From Pseudomonas brenneri (GTDB lineage Bacteria > Pseudomonadota > Gammaproteobacteria > Pseudomonadales > Pseudomonadaceae): a DNA stretch of 64,000 nucleotides. The stretch's first letter is position 1, and every line of letters starts with the position of its first letter. The stretch lies in assembly GCF_007858285.1 (NCBI RefSeq), contig NZ_VFIL01000011.1, forward strand, positions 62,001 to 126,000, read 5' to 3'. The position numbers and the translations under genes were made by a program. Shown here in pieces: positions 18,233-26,452 of the stretch. A model generated the notes under the pieces. It was not told the origin of the DNA. It saw only the letters and a list, made by a program, of their open reading frames with translations, and did no database searches.

Positions 18233-18259
18233 CAAACAGTTGTTTGAAACATACGTTTA
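18233..18259. promoter_or_regulatory. Two overlapping PsrA-type operators
   Basis: CAAAC-AGTT-GTTTG (18233-18246) and GAAAC-ATAC-GTTTA (18246-18259) both fit the PsrA recognition pattern (C/G)AAAC-N4-GTTT(G/C), the second with one mismatch. They share a base and lie 61-88 bases upstream of acyl-CoA dehydrogenase paralog 3. PsrA is the fatty-acid-responsive TetR repressor of Pseudomonas beta-oxidation genes. Confidence 0.65.
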
Positions 18260-18371
18260 CGACCAATCCTTGTCAAGCGCCCAGCAGATGCCGTTTGTCA
18301 TGACGCAGGTCAACGCCAGGCGCGACGAGGCCTGCAGCGTGATGCCGCACAGAATTTCAACGGGAGATAAA

Positions 18372-18442
18372 TGTAGGAGCCGGCTTGCCGGCGATAGCGG
18401 TGTGTCTGGCACGCCGCAATCGCCGGCAAGCCGGCTCCTACA
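18372..18442. repeat. REP doublet, GCCGGCTTGCCGGC variant
   Basis: TGTAGGAGCCGGCTTGCCGGCGA and its inverse (TCGCCGGCAAGCCGGCTCCTACA, first base approximate) face each other across a short spacer. This is the CCGGC version of the palindrome; most others in the window have the CGAGC or CGGGC version. It lies between the fadE-type promoter and the small gene at 18458. Confidence 0.85.
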
Positions 18443-18457
18443 GGAGAATCGGGGGGA

Positions 18458-18739
18458 TCAGGCGTAGGTGTCGATCAACGTGCCGAGCATTTCGTCGGAA
18501 GCCTTGGCGACTTTCGCACCCAGCTCCACTTGAAGCTTGCCTTCAGCCAGTTCCACCATATTGCTTGCGGAGCTGGTCGGCTGGCCGCGATTGACCGCCT
18601 GCAAGCGGTCATTCTGCGCATCCGAAGGCTGGCTGGTGGCAGCACTGGCGATTTTGCCGGCGGCCTGGTCGACGCGGTTTTGCCCGGCCTGAATCGTGCT
18701 CAGGCCTGAATAAAACGCACTGCTTCCAGAGATTTCCAT
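18458..18739 (-). CDS. Conserved small protein near bio operon (PA0505-like)
   Basis: A 93-residue protein I do not recognise functionally. It is polar, Ala/Ser/Gln-rich and probably helical, without signal peptide or membrane span. The start (MEISGSSAFYSGLSTIQAGQ) loosely resembles the N-terminal helix of flagellar rod/hook proteins, which may only reflect a coiled-coil tendency. From memory the equivalent place in P. aeruginosa holds PA0505, a hypothetical of similar size. An AAGGCAGG site lies upstream of the ATG. Confidence 0.7.
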   Translation of the reverse strand: MEISGSSAFYSGLSTIQAGQNRVDQAAGKIASAATSQPSDAQNDRLQAVNRGQPTSSASNMVELAEGKLQVELGAKVAKASDEMLGTLIDTYA

Positions 18740-18846
18740 GGCGTGAACCTGCCTTGCAATAAATCGTGAATCCTTATTGAAGCAGACAATCTGGCAAAAG
18801 GCCCGTCAATAACACTAATGGCATAATGCCTTATCGCTAGGAAAAA

Positions 18847-19527
18847 CTAATCAAGCAAGTCCAATTGCAGGTACTCGGCCACCGCTTCGGCCGTGGGCTG
18901 CTTGAGCCTCGGCACCCGCCCCAGGCATGGCGCGGGCAGGCGTTCGGCCAAGGTGGCGAGGTTTTCTTCCAGACGGGAGGTCTTCGGGTCGATGATATTG
19001 GCCACCCATCCTGCCAACGGTAAACCGTCCCGGGCGATGGCTTCGGCGGTCAACAAGGCATGGCTGATGCAACCCAGGCGTACGCCCACCACCAGAATCA
19101 CCGGCAGCTTGAGCGCCTTGGCCAAGTCTGACAGGTTGTCCTGGTCGGCCAGCGGCACGCGCCAGCCGCCTGCGCCTTCGATCAAGGTGAAGTCTGCTTG
19201 CTTGCCGAGGATATGTTGCATCGGCTTGAGCAAGGCTTGCACAGTCAGCGCCACACCGGCTTCACGGGCCGCCAGGTGCGGCGCAATGGCGGGTTCAAAG
19301 GCCAGTGGATTGACTTCGGCGTAGGTAAGCGGCAACGAGCACTCGGCCAGCAAGGCCAGGGCATCCGCGTTGCGCAAGCCACGGCTGGTCACTTCGCACC
19401 CAGAGGCCACAGGCTTGCCGGCGGCGGTGCTCTTGCCGGCCTGTCGGGCGGCGTGCAGCAGGCCGGCGGCGACGGTGGTCTTGCCGACATCGGTGTCAGT
19501 GCCAGTGATGAAATAGGCAGCGCTCAT
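18847..19527 (-). CDS. bioD: Dethiobiotin synthetase
   Basis: BioD closes the ureido ring, converting 7,8-diaminopelargonate, CO2 and ATP to dethiobiotin. The 226-residue protein has the P-loop G9-TDTDVGKT17 and the IEGAGGWRVP block near 116. It is the last gene of bioBFHCD; its ATG overlaps the bioC stop by 4 bases, so translation is coupled. bioA, needed for the step before, is not in the window. Confidence 0.97.
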   Translation of the reverse strand: MSAAYFITGTDTDVGKTTVAAGLLHAARQAGKSTAAGKPVASGCEVTSRGLRNADALALLAECSLPLTYAEVNPLAFEPAIAPHLAAREAGVALTVQALLKPMQHILGKQADFTLIEGAGGWRVPLADQDNLSDLAKALKLPVILVVGVRLGCISHALLTAEAIARDGLPLAGWVANIIDPKTSRLEENLATLAERLPAPCLGRVPRLKQPTAEAVAEYLQLDLLD

Positions 19528-20336
19528 AATGGTTTCTCCAGTACGGCGTACACAACTTGATAGGTTGCCGGCAGGCCCCGGGCCTGGCGGAACTGCTCAT
19601 AGGCCTGCACCAGTGCAACAATCCGCGCCCGGCCCGTCAAGCCACCGGGGCGCCCCGGGTTCAGATTGTGCGCCCCCAATGCTTTCAATTCGTGGGTCAG
19701 GCTGCGCACATCCGGGTAATGCAGCACGTGGGGGCACTGTTCCAGGCTCACCACGCGCAAACCACTGGCGGCGCACATCTGTTGATAAGCACTGAACGGG
19801 CGAAAGCGATTGACGTGCACCAGGCCGTCCGCCGCCCGCCAGCTTTCGCGCAGCTCATCCAGCGTACCGACGCACAGGCTGGCAAACGCCAGCACCCCGC
19901 CAGGCTGCAATACGCGTCGGGCTTCACTGAGCACCGCGGTGAAGTCCGCGCACCACTGCACCGCCAGGCTGGAGAAGATCAACTCACAACGGCCATCCTG
20001 TAACGGCAAGCGTTCGGCATCCCCGGCGATAAAATGCTCGGCACCGCCCAAGGGTCGCGCGTGATGGAGCATACCTTCGGCGATATCCAGCGCCAGGCCC
20101 TGGCTCTGGGGAAACGCCCCATTCAATGCGCGACTGAAATACCCGGTGCCGCAGCCCAGGTCCAGCCAGCGCCCAGGCAGTAGCGACGACGGCAAGCGCC
20201 TGAGCAACTCGCCGCCGACGTCACGCTGCAACTGGGCAACGCTGTCATAACTGGCCGCCGCCCTGGAAAACGACGCCGCGACCTGGCGCTTGTCGGGCAA
20301 GGCGCCCGGCAGTGGAGGATGGGACAAATCAGTCAT
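19524..20336 (-). CDS. bioC: Malonyl-ACP O-methyltransferase BioC
   Basis: BioC methylates malonyl-ACP with S-adenosylmethionine so the disguised ester can enter fatty-acid synthesis and become pimeloyl-ACP. The SAM motif LDLGCGTGYF is at about residues 58-67 of the 270-residue protein. I place the start at ATG 20336, which overlaps the bioH stop by 8 bases; the frame extends further up inside bioH but without support. Neighbour genes leave no doubt about the pathway. Confidence 0.95.
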   Translation of the reverse strand: MTDLSHPPLPGALPDKRQVAASFSRAAASYDSVAQLQRDVGGELLRRLPSSLLPGRWLDLGCGTGYFSRALNGAFPQSQGLALDIAEGMLHHARPLGGAEHFIAGDAERLPLQDGRCELIFSSLAVQWCADFTAVLSEARRVLQPGGVLAFASLCVGTLDELRESWRAADGLVHVNRFRPFSAYQQMCAASGLRVVSLEQCPHVLHYPDVRSLTHELKALGAHNLNPGRPGGLTGRARIVALVQAYEQFRQARGLPATYQVVYAVLEKPL

Positions 20337-21060
20337 CACCGCACTCATGCAAGAAAGCCTGGATCGCCCCCGCCACTCCATGGGGGTTATCCAGTAGGAA
20401 AGCGTGGCCGGCTTGTTCAATCAGGCCGATCTCAACATCAGGTAACAACTTCAGCAACTCGGTTGCCGCCTCACAGGGCACCAGCTCGTCCAGGCCGGCA
20501 AACAGATGCAACTGCGGACCACGAAAAGCCTGCAAGGCCTCGCGGGTGTCCAGTTGTGCGAGCAGTTCAAGGCCGGCCATCAACATGCTGGACGGGGTAG
20601 CCGGCGCGCTGCTGACCAGCAAGCGCGCAATGCCCCGTGGGTCTTGCGTGCCCTTGGCACACAGCAAGCCGAAGCGTTTGAGGGTGACTTGCGAGTCGGC
20701 ATGGCAACCGGCCAGGAACGCATCAAAGGTCTCAGCCGGCATTGCGCTGGGCCAGCCCTCATGGGCAACAAAACAGGGGTTGCTGGCCAAGGTCAGCAAG
20801 CCGCAGCAGCGTTCACCGCGCCGTGCCGCCAACTCGGACGCGAGCATCCCGCCCAGGGACCAGCCGCCCAGCCAGACGTTATCTGGCAAGGTGGCGTCGA
20901 GTTCGTCGAGCCATTCATCAAGATCGCTGCCGGCGAGCGCTGGCAACGGCTCGATATCCACCCGCAGATGCTCATCCAGACCACGCAGGGCAGCAGCCAG
21001 GGGTTCCAGTGGCGATACGCCCAGGCCCCAACCGGGAAGTAATATCAGTCGGTCACGCAT
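20329..21060 (-). CDS. bioH: Pimeloyl-ACP methyl ester carboxylesterase BioH
   Basis: BioH removes the methyl group added by BioC, ending the pimelate-building phase. It is a 243-residue alpha/beta hydrolase with nucleophile S68 in GGWSLGG, D191 in FAGLDELVP and H219 in QAGHAF forming the catalytic triad. It overlaps bioF by 8 bases and bioC by 8 bases, as in other pseudomonad biotin operons. Confidence 0.96.
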   Translation of the reverse strand: MRDRLILLPGWGLGVSPLEPLAAALRGLDEHLRVDIEPLPALAGSDLDEWLDELDATLPDNVWLGGWSLGGMLASELAARRGERCCGLLTLASNPCFVAHEGWPSAMPAETFDAFLAGCHADSQVTLKRFGLLCAKGTQDPRGIARLLVSSAPATPSSMLMAGLELLAQLDTREALQAFRGPQLHLFAGLDELVPCEAATELLKLLPDVEIGLIEQAGHAFLLDNPHGVAGAIQAFLHECGDD

Positions 21061-22231
21061 GGTCGGACTCCCGGCCTGACAAGCGGAAACACTCGTCCAG
21101 TGCGTCTAACAATAGTCGCACCTGCGCCTCGTTGTGGGCGGCACTCAAGGTCACGCGCAAACGGGCACTGCCAGCCGGCACAGTGGGCGGGCGGATTGCC
21201 GTGACCATGATCCCGCGCTCACGCAGCATCTGCGACAGACGCACCGCCCGAGCACTGTCGCCAATCATGATCGGCTGGATCGGTGTGAAGCTGTCCATCA
21301 ACTCCAAGCCGATCTGCTCGGCACCCTCGCGGAACTGGCGGATCAACGCATTCAAATGCTCACGCCGCCAGTGTTCGCTGCGCAGCAACTCCAGGCTTTT
21401 GAGGGTGGCGCAGGCCAGCGCCGGCGGCTGGCTGGTGGTGTAGATGTAGGGGCGGGCAAACTGGATCAGGCTTTCGATCAGTTCCTCGCTGCCGGCAACA
21501 AACGCCCCCGCGGTACCGAACGCCTTACCCAGGGTGCCGACCAATACCGGCACATCTTCCTGGCTCAGGCCGAAATGTTCGACGATCCCACCACCCTTGG
21601 CGCCCAGCGGGCCGAAGCCGTGGGCATCATCAACCATCAGCCAGGCGCCCCTAGCCCGTGTTTCGCGGGCCAGGGTCGGCAAGTCGGCAAGGTCACCGTC
21701 CATGCTGAACACGCCGTCGGTAACCACCAGGGTATTGCCGCAGGCTTTTTCCAGGCGTGTGGCCAGGCTGGCCGCATCGTTGTGCAAATAACGATTGAAC
21801 CGCGCACCAGACAGCAAACCCGCGTCCAGCAGGGACGCGTGGTTGAGCCGGTCTTCCAGCACCGTATCACCCTGCCCCACCAGCGCGGTGACGGTGCCGA
21901 GGTTGGCCATATAACCGGTGGTGAACAGCAAGGCACGCGGGCGCCCGGTGAATTCGGCCAATGCCTCCTCCAACGCATGGTGCGGCGTGCTGTGGCCGAC
22001 CACCAAGTGTGAGGCGCCACCGCCCACGCCCCAACGGGCAGCACCAGCCTGCCAGGCTTCGATCACTTGTGGGTGATTGGCCAGGCCCAGGTAATCGTTA
22101 TTGCAAAAGGCCAATAACGGCTGGCCGTCCACCACCACCTGCGGGCCTTGCGGGCTTTGCAACAGCGGGCGTTGGCGATAGAGATTATCGGTACGGCGGG
22201 CAGCGAGGCGCGCGGCGAGATCGAAAGACAT
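21053..22231 (-). CDS. bioF: 8-amino-7-oxononanoate synthase
   Basis: BioF is the PLP enzyme that condenses pimeloyl-ACP with L-alanine. The 392-residue protein has the fold-type I signatures DDAHGFGPLG and the PLP lysine in GTLGKAFGTAGAF. It follows bioB across a 145-base gap that contains a REP doublet, and overlaps bioH by 8 bases. Confidence 0.97.
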   Translation of the reverse strand: MSFDLAARLAARRTDNLYRQRPLLQSPQGPQVVVDGQPLLAFCNNDYLGLANHPQVIEAWQAGAARWGVGGGASHLVVGHSTPHHALEEALAEFTGRPRALLFTTGYMANLGTVTALVGQGDTVLEDRLNHASLLDAGLLSGARFNRYLHNDAASLATRLEKACGNTLVVTDGVFSMDGDLADLPTLARETRARGAWLMVDDAHGFGPLGAKGGGIVEHFGLSQEDVPVLVGTLGKAFGTAGAFVAGSEELIESLIQFARPYIYTTSQPPALACATLKSLELLRSEHWRREHLNALIRQFREGAEQIGLELMDSFTPIQPIMIGDSARAVRLSQMLRERGIMVTAIRPPTVPAGSARLRVTLSAAHNEAQVRLLLDALDECFRLSGRESDHA

Positions 22232-22269
22232 GCTGGCCTCTTACTCAAGGGATTGAACTCAATCAAAAA

Positions 22270-22359
22270 TGTGGGAGCGGGCTTGCTCGCGATGACGGTG
22301 TGTCAGTCAACATATGGGTTAGCTGACACTGTGCAATCGCGAGCAAGCCCACTCCCACA
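22270..22359. repeat. REP doublet between bioB and bioF
   Basis: TGTGGGAGCGGGCTTGCTCGCGA at 22270 and its inverse ending ACTCCCACA at 22359 flank about 45 bases. Being in the transcribed gap after bioB, it could stabilise bioB mRNA or reduce readthrough. Confidence 0.9.
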
Positions 22360-22376
22360 GTTGGATGGCATTTCAA

Positions 22377-23432
22377 TCAGACGACAGCGTTGTAGAACTG
22401 CTCGCTACTTTTCTGCTCGACCAACGCCTGCTCAATCGCCGCCTGGTGGACCTCATCGGCGTGCTCTTCACGGGCTTCCGGCAAGATGCCCAGGCGTGAG
22501 AACAGCTGCATGTCCTTGTCCGCCTGCGGGTTGGCGGTGGTCAGCAATTTGTCGCCGTAGAAAATCGAGTTGGCACCGGCAAAGAACGCCAGGGCCTGCA
22601 TCTGCTCGTTCATCGCTTCACGGCCGGCGGACAGGCGCACATGGGATTGCGGCATCAGGATGCGCGCCACGGCGAGCATGCGGATAAAGTCGAACGGATC
22701 GATATCCTCGGCATTCTCCAGCGGCGTACCCGCCACCTTCACCAGCATGTTGATCGGCACCGATTCCGGATGCTCCGGCAGGTTGGCCAACTGGATCAGC
22801 AGGTTGGCGCGGTCGTCCAGGGATTCGCCCATGCCGAGGATGCCGCCCGAGCAGATCTTCATCCCCGAATCACGCACATACGCCAGGGTTTGCAGGCGCT
22901 CGCTATAGGTGCGGGTGGTGATGATCGAGCCGTAGAACTCCGGCGACGTATCCAGGTTGTGGTTGTAGTAGTCCAGGCCTGCCTGGGCCAGGGCCTCGGT
23001 CTGGTCCTGGTCCAGACGACCCAGGGTCATGCAGGTTTCCAGGCCCATGGCCTTCACGCCTTTGACCATCTGCAACACATAGGGCATGTCTTTGGCCGAT
23101 GGATGCTTCCAGGCGGCGCCCATGCAGAAGCGGGTCGAGCCGATAGCCTTGGCACGTGCCGCCTCTTCGAGGACTTTCTGCACTTCCATCAGCTTTTCTT
23201 TTTCCAGGCCGGTGTTGTAGTGGCCCGACTGCGGACAATATTTGCAATCTTCCGGGCAGGCACCGGTCTTGATCGACAGCAACGTGGAAACCTGCACCCG
23301 ATTGGCATCGAAATGCGCGCGGTGCACGGTCTGCGCCTGGAACAGCAGGTCATTGAACGGCTGGACGAACAGGGCTTTGACTTCGGCCAAAGACCAGTCG
23401 TGACGCAAGGTGGCAGTGAGGCTGGCGCTCAT
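22377..23432 (-). CDS. bioB: Biotin synthase (radical SAM)
   Basis: BioB inserts sulfur into dethiobiotin to make biotin. The 351-residue protein has the radical SAM cysteines C59-x3-C63-x2-C66 (ACPEDCKYC); further conserved residues of the [2Fe-2S] site fall in RFCMGAAWK and LETCMTLG. It is the first gene of the operon and is divergent from comF across 92 bases. A BirA operator covers its likely -35 element (see that entry), so transcription should fall when biotin is plentiful. Confidence 0.97.
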   Translation of the reverse strand: MSASLTATLRHDWSLAEVKALFVQPFNDLLFQAQTVHRAHFDANRVQVSTLLSIKTGACPEDCKYCPQSGHYNTGLEKEKLMEVQKVLEEAARAKAIGSTRFCMGAAWKHPSAKDMPYVLQMVKGVKAMGLETCMTLGRLDQDQTEALAQAGLDYYNHNLDTSPEFYGSIITTRTYSERLQTLAYVRDSGMKICSGGILGMGESLDDRANLLIQLANLPEHPESVPINMLVKVAGTPLENAEDIDPFDFIRMLAVARILMPQSHVRLSAGREAMNEQMQALAFFAGANSIFYGDKLLTTANPQADKDMQLFSRLGILPEAREEHADEVHQAAIEQALVEQKSSEQFYNAVV

Positions 23433-23507
23433 GGGCGATTCCTTGTTTATGCTTGGGCAAGCGCTGTGGGAAGGGCAATACCCACAGGCACGACACGGAT
23501 GCTCGGC

Positions 23508-23536
23508 ATATTTAAGGAAGATTCATGCACTGTCAA
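23508..23536 (-). promoter_or_regulatory. Probable bioB promoter
   Basis: On the minus strand a perfect TTGACA -35 (23531-23536), a 17-base spacer and a weak -10 AAATAT (23508-23513) point towards bioB. The -35 hexamer lies within the left half of the BirA operator, so repressor binding would block it. Confidence 0.55.
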
Positions 23537-24262
23537 CCTGACTACAAACACAAGGTTTACATCTGGTTAAAAAGCAATCAAATCTGTTTGATCTGTGATG
23601 AAGCCACTGACTCGGCCGCGACGTTGTGCAACGCCTGCGAAATCGACCTGCCGTGGCTGACACAGGGCTGCCAGGTGTGTGCCCTGCCCTTGCCAGCCAG
23701 CGGGCTGATCTGCGGCCAATGCCAGCGGTCACCGCCCGCGTTCAACCAAGTGGTGGCGCCGTGGACCTACCACTTTCCCGTGGACAGCCTGATCAGCCGC
23801 TTCAAGCACCAGGGCAAATGGCCCCTGGGGCATTTGCTGGCGAGCCTGTTGGGAGAATGCCTGCAACATCGCTTCGACAATGCCGAACTGTCACGGCCCG
23901 AGCGCTTGCTGGTGGTGCCGATGGCCACCAAACGCTTGCGCCAACGCGGTTACAACCAGGCCGCCATGCTCGCCCGTTGGCTGAGCCAGGACCTCGACCT
24001 GCCCCTGGATGAACAGGCGCTGCTACGCCCCCATGACACCATCGCCCAGCAGCAACTGGACGCCAAGCAGCGCCAGCGCAACCTGCTCAAGGCCTTTGCC
24101 CTGGCACCCGGCGCGCGGGTCCAGGGCCAACATCTGGCGCTGGTGGATGATGTGCTGACCACCGGCGCCACCGCCCACAGCCTGGCGCGCTTGCTGATGG
24201 ACGCCGGCGCGCGCCAGGTCGACGTGTATTGCCTGGCGCGCACACCCAAGCCCGGCACATGA
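23525..24262 (+). CDS. ComF-family phosphoribosyltransferase-like protein
   Basis: A 245-residue ComF/GntX-type protein: an N-terminal zinc-finger region with cysteine pairs (CLIC, CNAC, CQVC, CGQC; residues 21-67) and a C-terminal type I phosphoribosyltransferase fold with LALVDDVLTTGAT near 205. ComF proteins are linked to DNA uptake in some bacteria; the role in Pseudomonas is unproven. ATG 23525 has AAGGAAG just upstream and is the only usable start before the first zinc cysteines, so the BirA operator really does lie in coding sequence. Biotin-dependent control of comF itself is possible. Confidence 0.87.
   Translation: MHCQPDYKHKVYIWLKSNQICLICDEATDSAATLCNACEIDLPWLTQGCQVCALPLPASGLICGQCQRSPPAFNQVVAPWTYHFPVDSLISRFKHQGKWPLGHLLASLLGECLQHRFDNAELSRPERLLVVPMATKRLRQRGYNQAAMLARWLSQDLDLPLDEQALLRPHDTIAQQQLDAKQRQRNLLKAFALAPGARVQGQHLALVDDVLTTGATAHSLARLLMDAGARQVDVYCLARTPKPGT
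23530..23562. promoter_or_regulatory. BirA biotin operator
   Basis: CTGTCAACC (23530-23538), 15 bases, then GGTTTACAT (23554-23562) match the proteobacterial BirA site TTGTMAACC-N14/15-GGTTKACAA with 2 mismatches at the outer edges. BirA carrying biotinyl-AMP would bind here. The site overlaps the bioB -35 and, unusually, lies within codons 2-13 of comF. Confidence 0.8.
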
Positions 24263-24327
24263 CTTGACTCTGGCGACGCCTGCCCGCAACGTCCTGTGCA
24301 TTCCAAGCCAGTGTGCAGCCGTTCGCC

Positions 24328-25092
24328 ATGCCTTTACCGTCTCTGTTGAGCCAACATATCGTCCGTCGCCCGCAGCGCATCGCCTTGCTGCAACATATCG
24401 CCGAACAGGGCTCCATTACCCGCGCCGCGAAAAGCGCCGGTTTAAGCTACAAGGCCGCGTGGGATGCCATCGATGAGTTGAACAACCTGGCGCAAAAACC
24501 CCTGGTCGAACGCAGCGTCGGCGGTAAGGGCGGCGGCGGTGCGCGGCTCTCGGCAGAGGGTGAGCGGGTGTTGCGCCTGTATCAGCGCCTGCAAACCCTG
24601 CAAGCCCAGGTACTGGAGGCCGCTGAAGACGCCAGCGACTTCAACCTGCTGGGCCGCCTGATGCTGCGCACCAGCGCGCGTAACCAATTGCATGGCCAGG
24701 TGATCACCATCGATAGCCATGGCCGTAATGATCGGGTGCGCCTGGAACTGGCCGGTGGCCTGACCCTTGATGCACAGATCACCCATGACAGCACCCTGCG
24801 CCTGGAGCTGGAAATTGGCACTGAGGTGGTCGCGCTGATCAAGGCCGGCTGGCTGGAGTTGATCGCGGCGGACCTGGCACCTGAGCCTGGATTTAACTGC
24901 ATGGGCGGCGTGGTCGAGGCCATTCTTGATGCCGATGATGGTCCCAGTGAGGTGCGCATTGTCTTGCCGAATGGGCTGGTGCTGTGTGCACTGGCGGCGC
25001 CCGAGCAGCTCAAGGCGCTGGGGGCGGGTGAAGGCACGCTGGTACAGGTGCAGTTTGCGCCGAGCAATGTGCTGTTGGGCACGCCGGTTTAG
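24328..25092 (+). CDS. modE: ModE-like molybdate-responsive regulator
   Basis: About 254 residues: an N-terminal LysR-like winged helix (GSITRAAKSAGLSYKAAWDAI, in part) followed by two TOBE/Mop-type domains (about 120-185 and 190-254) that bind molybdate in ModE. ModE normally represses the modABC transporter when molybdate is present; modABC is not in the window. The start is uncertain: a GTG at 24313 is in frame, and neither start has a strong ribosome site. The KGGGGARLSAEGER wing is typical of the family. Confidence 0.82.
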   Translation: MPLPSLLSQHIVRRPQRIALLQHIAEQGSITRAAKSAGLSYKAAWDAIDELNNLAQKPLVERSVGGKGGGGARLSAEGERVLRLYQRLQTLQAQVLEAAEDASDFNLLGRLMLRTSARNQLHGQVITIDSHGRNDRVRLELAGGLTLDAQITHDSTLRLELEIGTEVVALIKAGWLELIAADLAPEPGFNCMGGVVEAILDADDGPSEVRIVLPNGLVLCALAAPEQLKALGAGEGTLVQVQFAPSNVLLGTPV

Positions 25093-25110
25093 GTGATCTT
25101 TAGGGCCTCA

Positions 25111-25180
25111 TCGCGGGCAAGCCCGCTCCCACATTTGACCGGTGTACACAGAAACATTGTGGGAGCGGGCTTGCTCGCGA
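25111..25180. repeat. REP doublet after the modE-like gene
   Basis: Two REP palindromes facing outward (TCGCGGGCAAGCCCGCTCCCACA and TGTGGGAGCGGGCTTGCTCGCGA) separated by about 25 bases, the reverse arrangement of the TGTAGG class. Confidence 0.88.
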
Positions 25181-25268
25181 AGGCGATAGTACACACACCA
25201 CCTATCTCCAGCCCGGTGCGCTACCATACCCGGCCGGACGCGGCGACCTGCTGCGCGCAGGAGTTCGC

Positions 25269-26243
25269 ATGGCCCACCCGTTTGAAACATTGACCCCCGA
25301 CCTGGTTCTTGACGCTGTCGAAAGCATCGGCTTCCTCAGCGACGCCCGCGTATTGGCGCTCAACAGCTACGAAAACCGCGTCTATCAGGTCGGCATCGAA
25401 GACAGCGAACCGCTGATCGCCAAGTTCTACCGGCCCCAGCGCTGGACCAACGAGGCGATCCTCGAAGAACACCGCTTCACCTTCGAACTGGCCGAGTGCG
25501 AAGTGCCGGTCGTGGCCCCGATGATCCATAACGGCGAAAGCCTGTTCGAACACGCGGGTTTTCGTTTCACCCTGTTTCCCCGCCGTGGTGGCCGGGCGCC
25601 GGAGCCGGGCAATCTTGATCAGTTGTACCGCCTCGGGCAGTTGCTCGGACGCTTGCATGCGGTCGGTGCCACCCGTCCCTTCGAACACCGCGAAGCCCTG
25701 GGCGTGAAGAACTTCGGCCATGACTCCCTGAACACCCTGCTCGAAGGCAATTTCATTCCCAAGAGCCTGTTGCCCGCCTACGAGTCCGTAGCCCGCGACC
25801 TGCTCAAGCGCGTGGAAGACGTGTACAGCGCCACGCCGCACAAGAACATCCGCATGCACGGCGACTGCCACCCCGGCAACATGATGTGCCGCGACGAGAT
25901 GTTCCATATCGTCGACCTCGACGACTGCCGCATGGGCCCGGCGGTGCAGGATTTGTGGATGATGCTCGCCGGTGATCGCCAGGAATGCCTGGGGCAACTG
26001 TCGGAACTGATGGACGGCTACCAGGAGTTCCACGATTTCGACCCTCGCGAGCTGGCGCTGATCGAACCCTTGCGCGCCTTGCGCCTGATGCATTACAGCG
26101 CGTGGCTGGCACGGCGCTGGGATGACCCGGCGTTCCCCCACAGTTTCCCGTGGTTTGGCAGCGAGCGGTATTGGGGCGACCAGGTGCTGGCGCTGCGCGA
26201 GCAATTGTCGGCGCTTAACGAAGAACCGTTGAAGTTGTTTTAA
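25269..26243 (+). CDS. srkA: Stress response kinase A
   Basis: A 324-residue cytoplasmic Ser/Thr kinase of the SrkA (YihE/RdoA) family with an aminoglycoside-phosphotransferase-like fold. The catalytic loop HGDCHPGNMM (around residues 197-206) and the metal-binding VDLDDCRMG (around 215-223) are intact; KFYRPQRWTNEAI early in the protein fits the nucleotide-binding region. SrkA protects E. coli and Salmonella cells under envelope and other stress; substrates here are unknown. It is flanked on both sides by REP doublets and appears monocistronic. Confidence 0.92.
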   Translation: MAHPFETLTPDLVLDAVESIGFLSDARVLALNSYENRVYQVGIEDSEPLIAKFYRPQRWTNEAILEEHRFTFELAECEVPVVAPMIHNGESLFEHAGFRFTLFPRRGGRAPEPGNLDQLYRLGQLLGRLHAVGATRPFEHREALGVKNFGHDSLNTLLEGNFIPKSLLPAYESVARDLLKRVEDVYSATPHKNIRMHGDCHPGNMMCRDEMFHIVDLDDCRMGPAVQDLWMMLAGDRQECLGQLSELMDGYQEFHDFDPRELALIEPLRALRLMHYSAWLARRWDDPAFPHSFPWFGSERYWGDQVLALREQLSALNEEPLKLF

Positions 26244-26265
26244 ATGAAATCACGCGCGCTCAGCA

Positions 26266-26380
26266 TGTAGGAGCGAGCTTGTCTCCGGGCGGCGTTCCGA
26301 CGAAGGTCGTTAACGATAACGCGGGAAACCTGACACCCAGCGGTGCCCTCAGGTTTTTCGCGAGCAAGCTCGCTCCTACA
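26266..26380. repeat. REP doublet with degenerate left arm
   Basis: The right arm TCGCGAGCAAGCTCGCTCCTACA is intact, while the left arm (TGTAGGAGCGAGCTTGTCTCCGGGC) has decayed. The interior matches, in reverse complement, the interior of the element at 60571-60670, showing that both derive from one ancestral REPIN inserted in opposite directions. Confidence 0.85.
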
Positions 26381-26452
26381 AAAAGCCAACCCATCGATAG
26401 ACAAACTTCCTTACAATCACGGCTTTGTTAGCTGCCTATGCAAGGATTCTGC

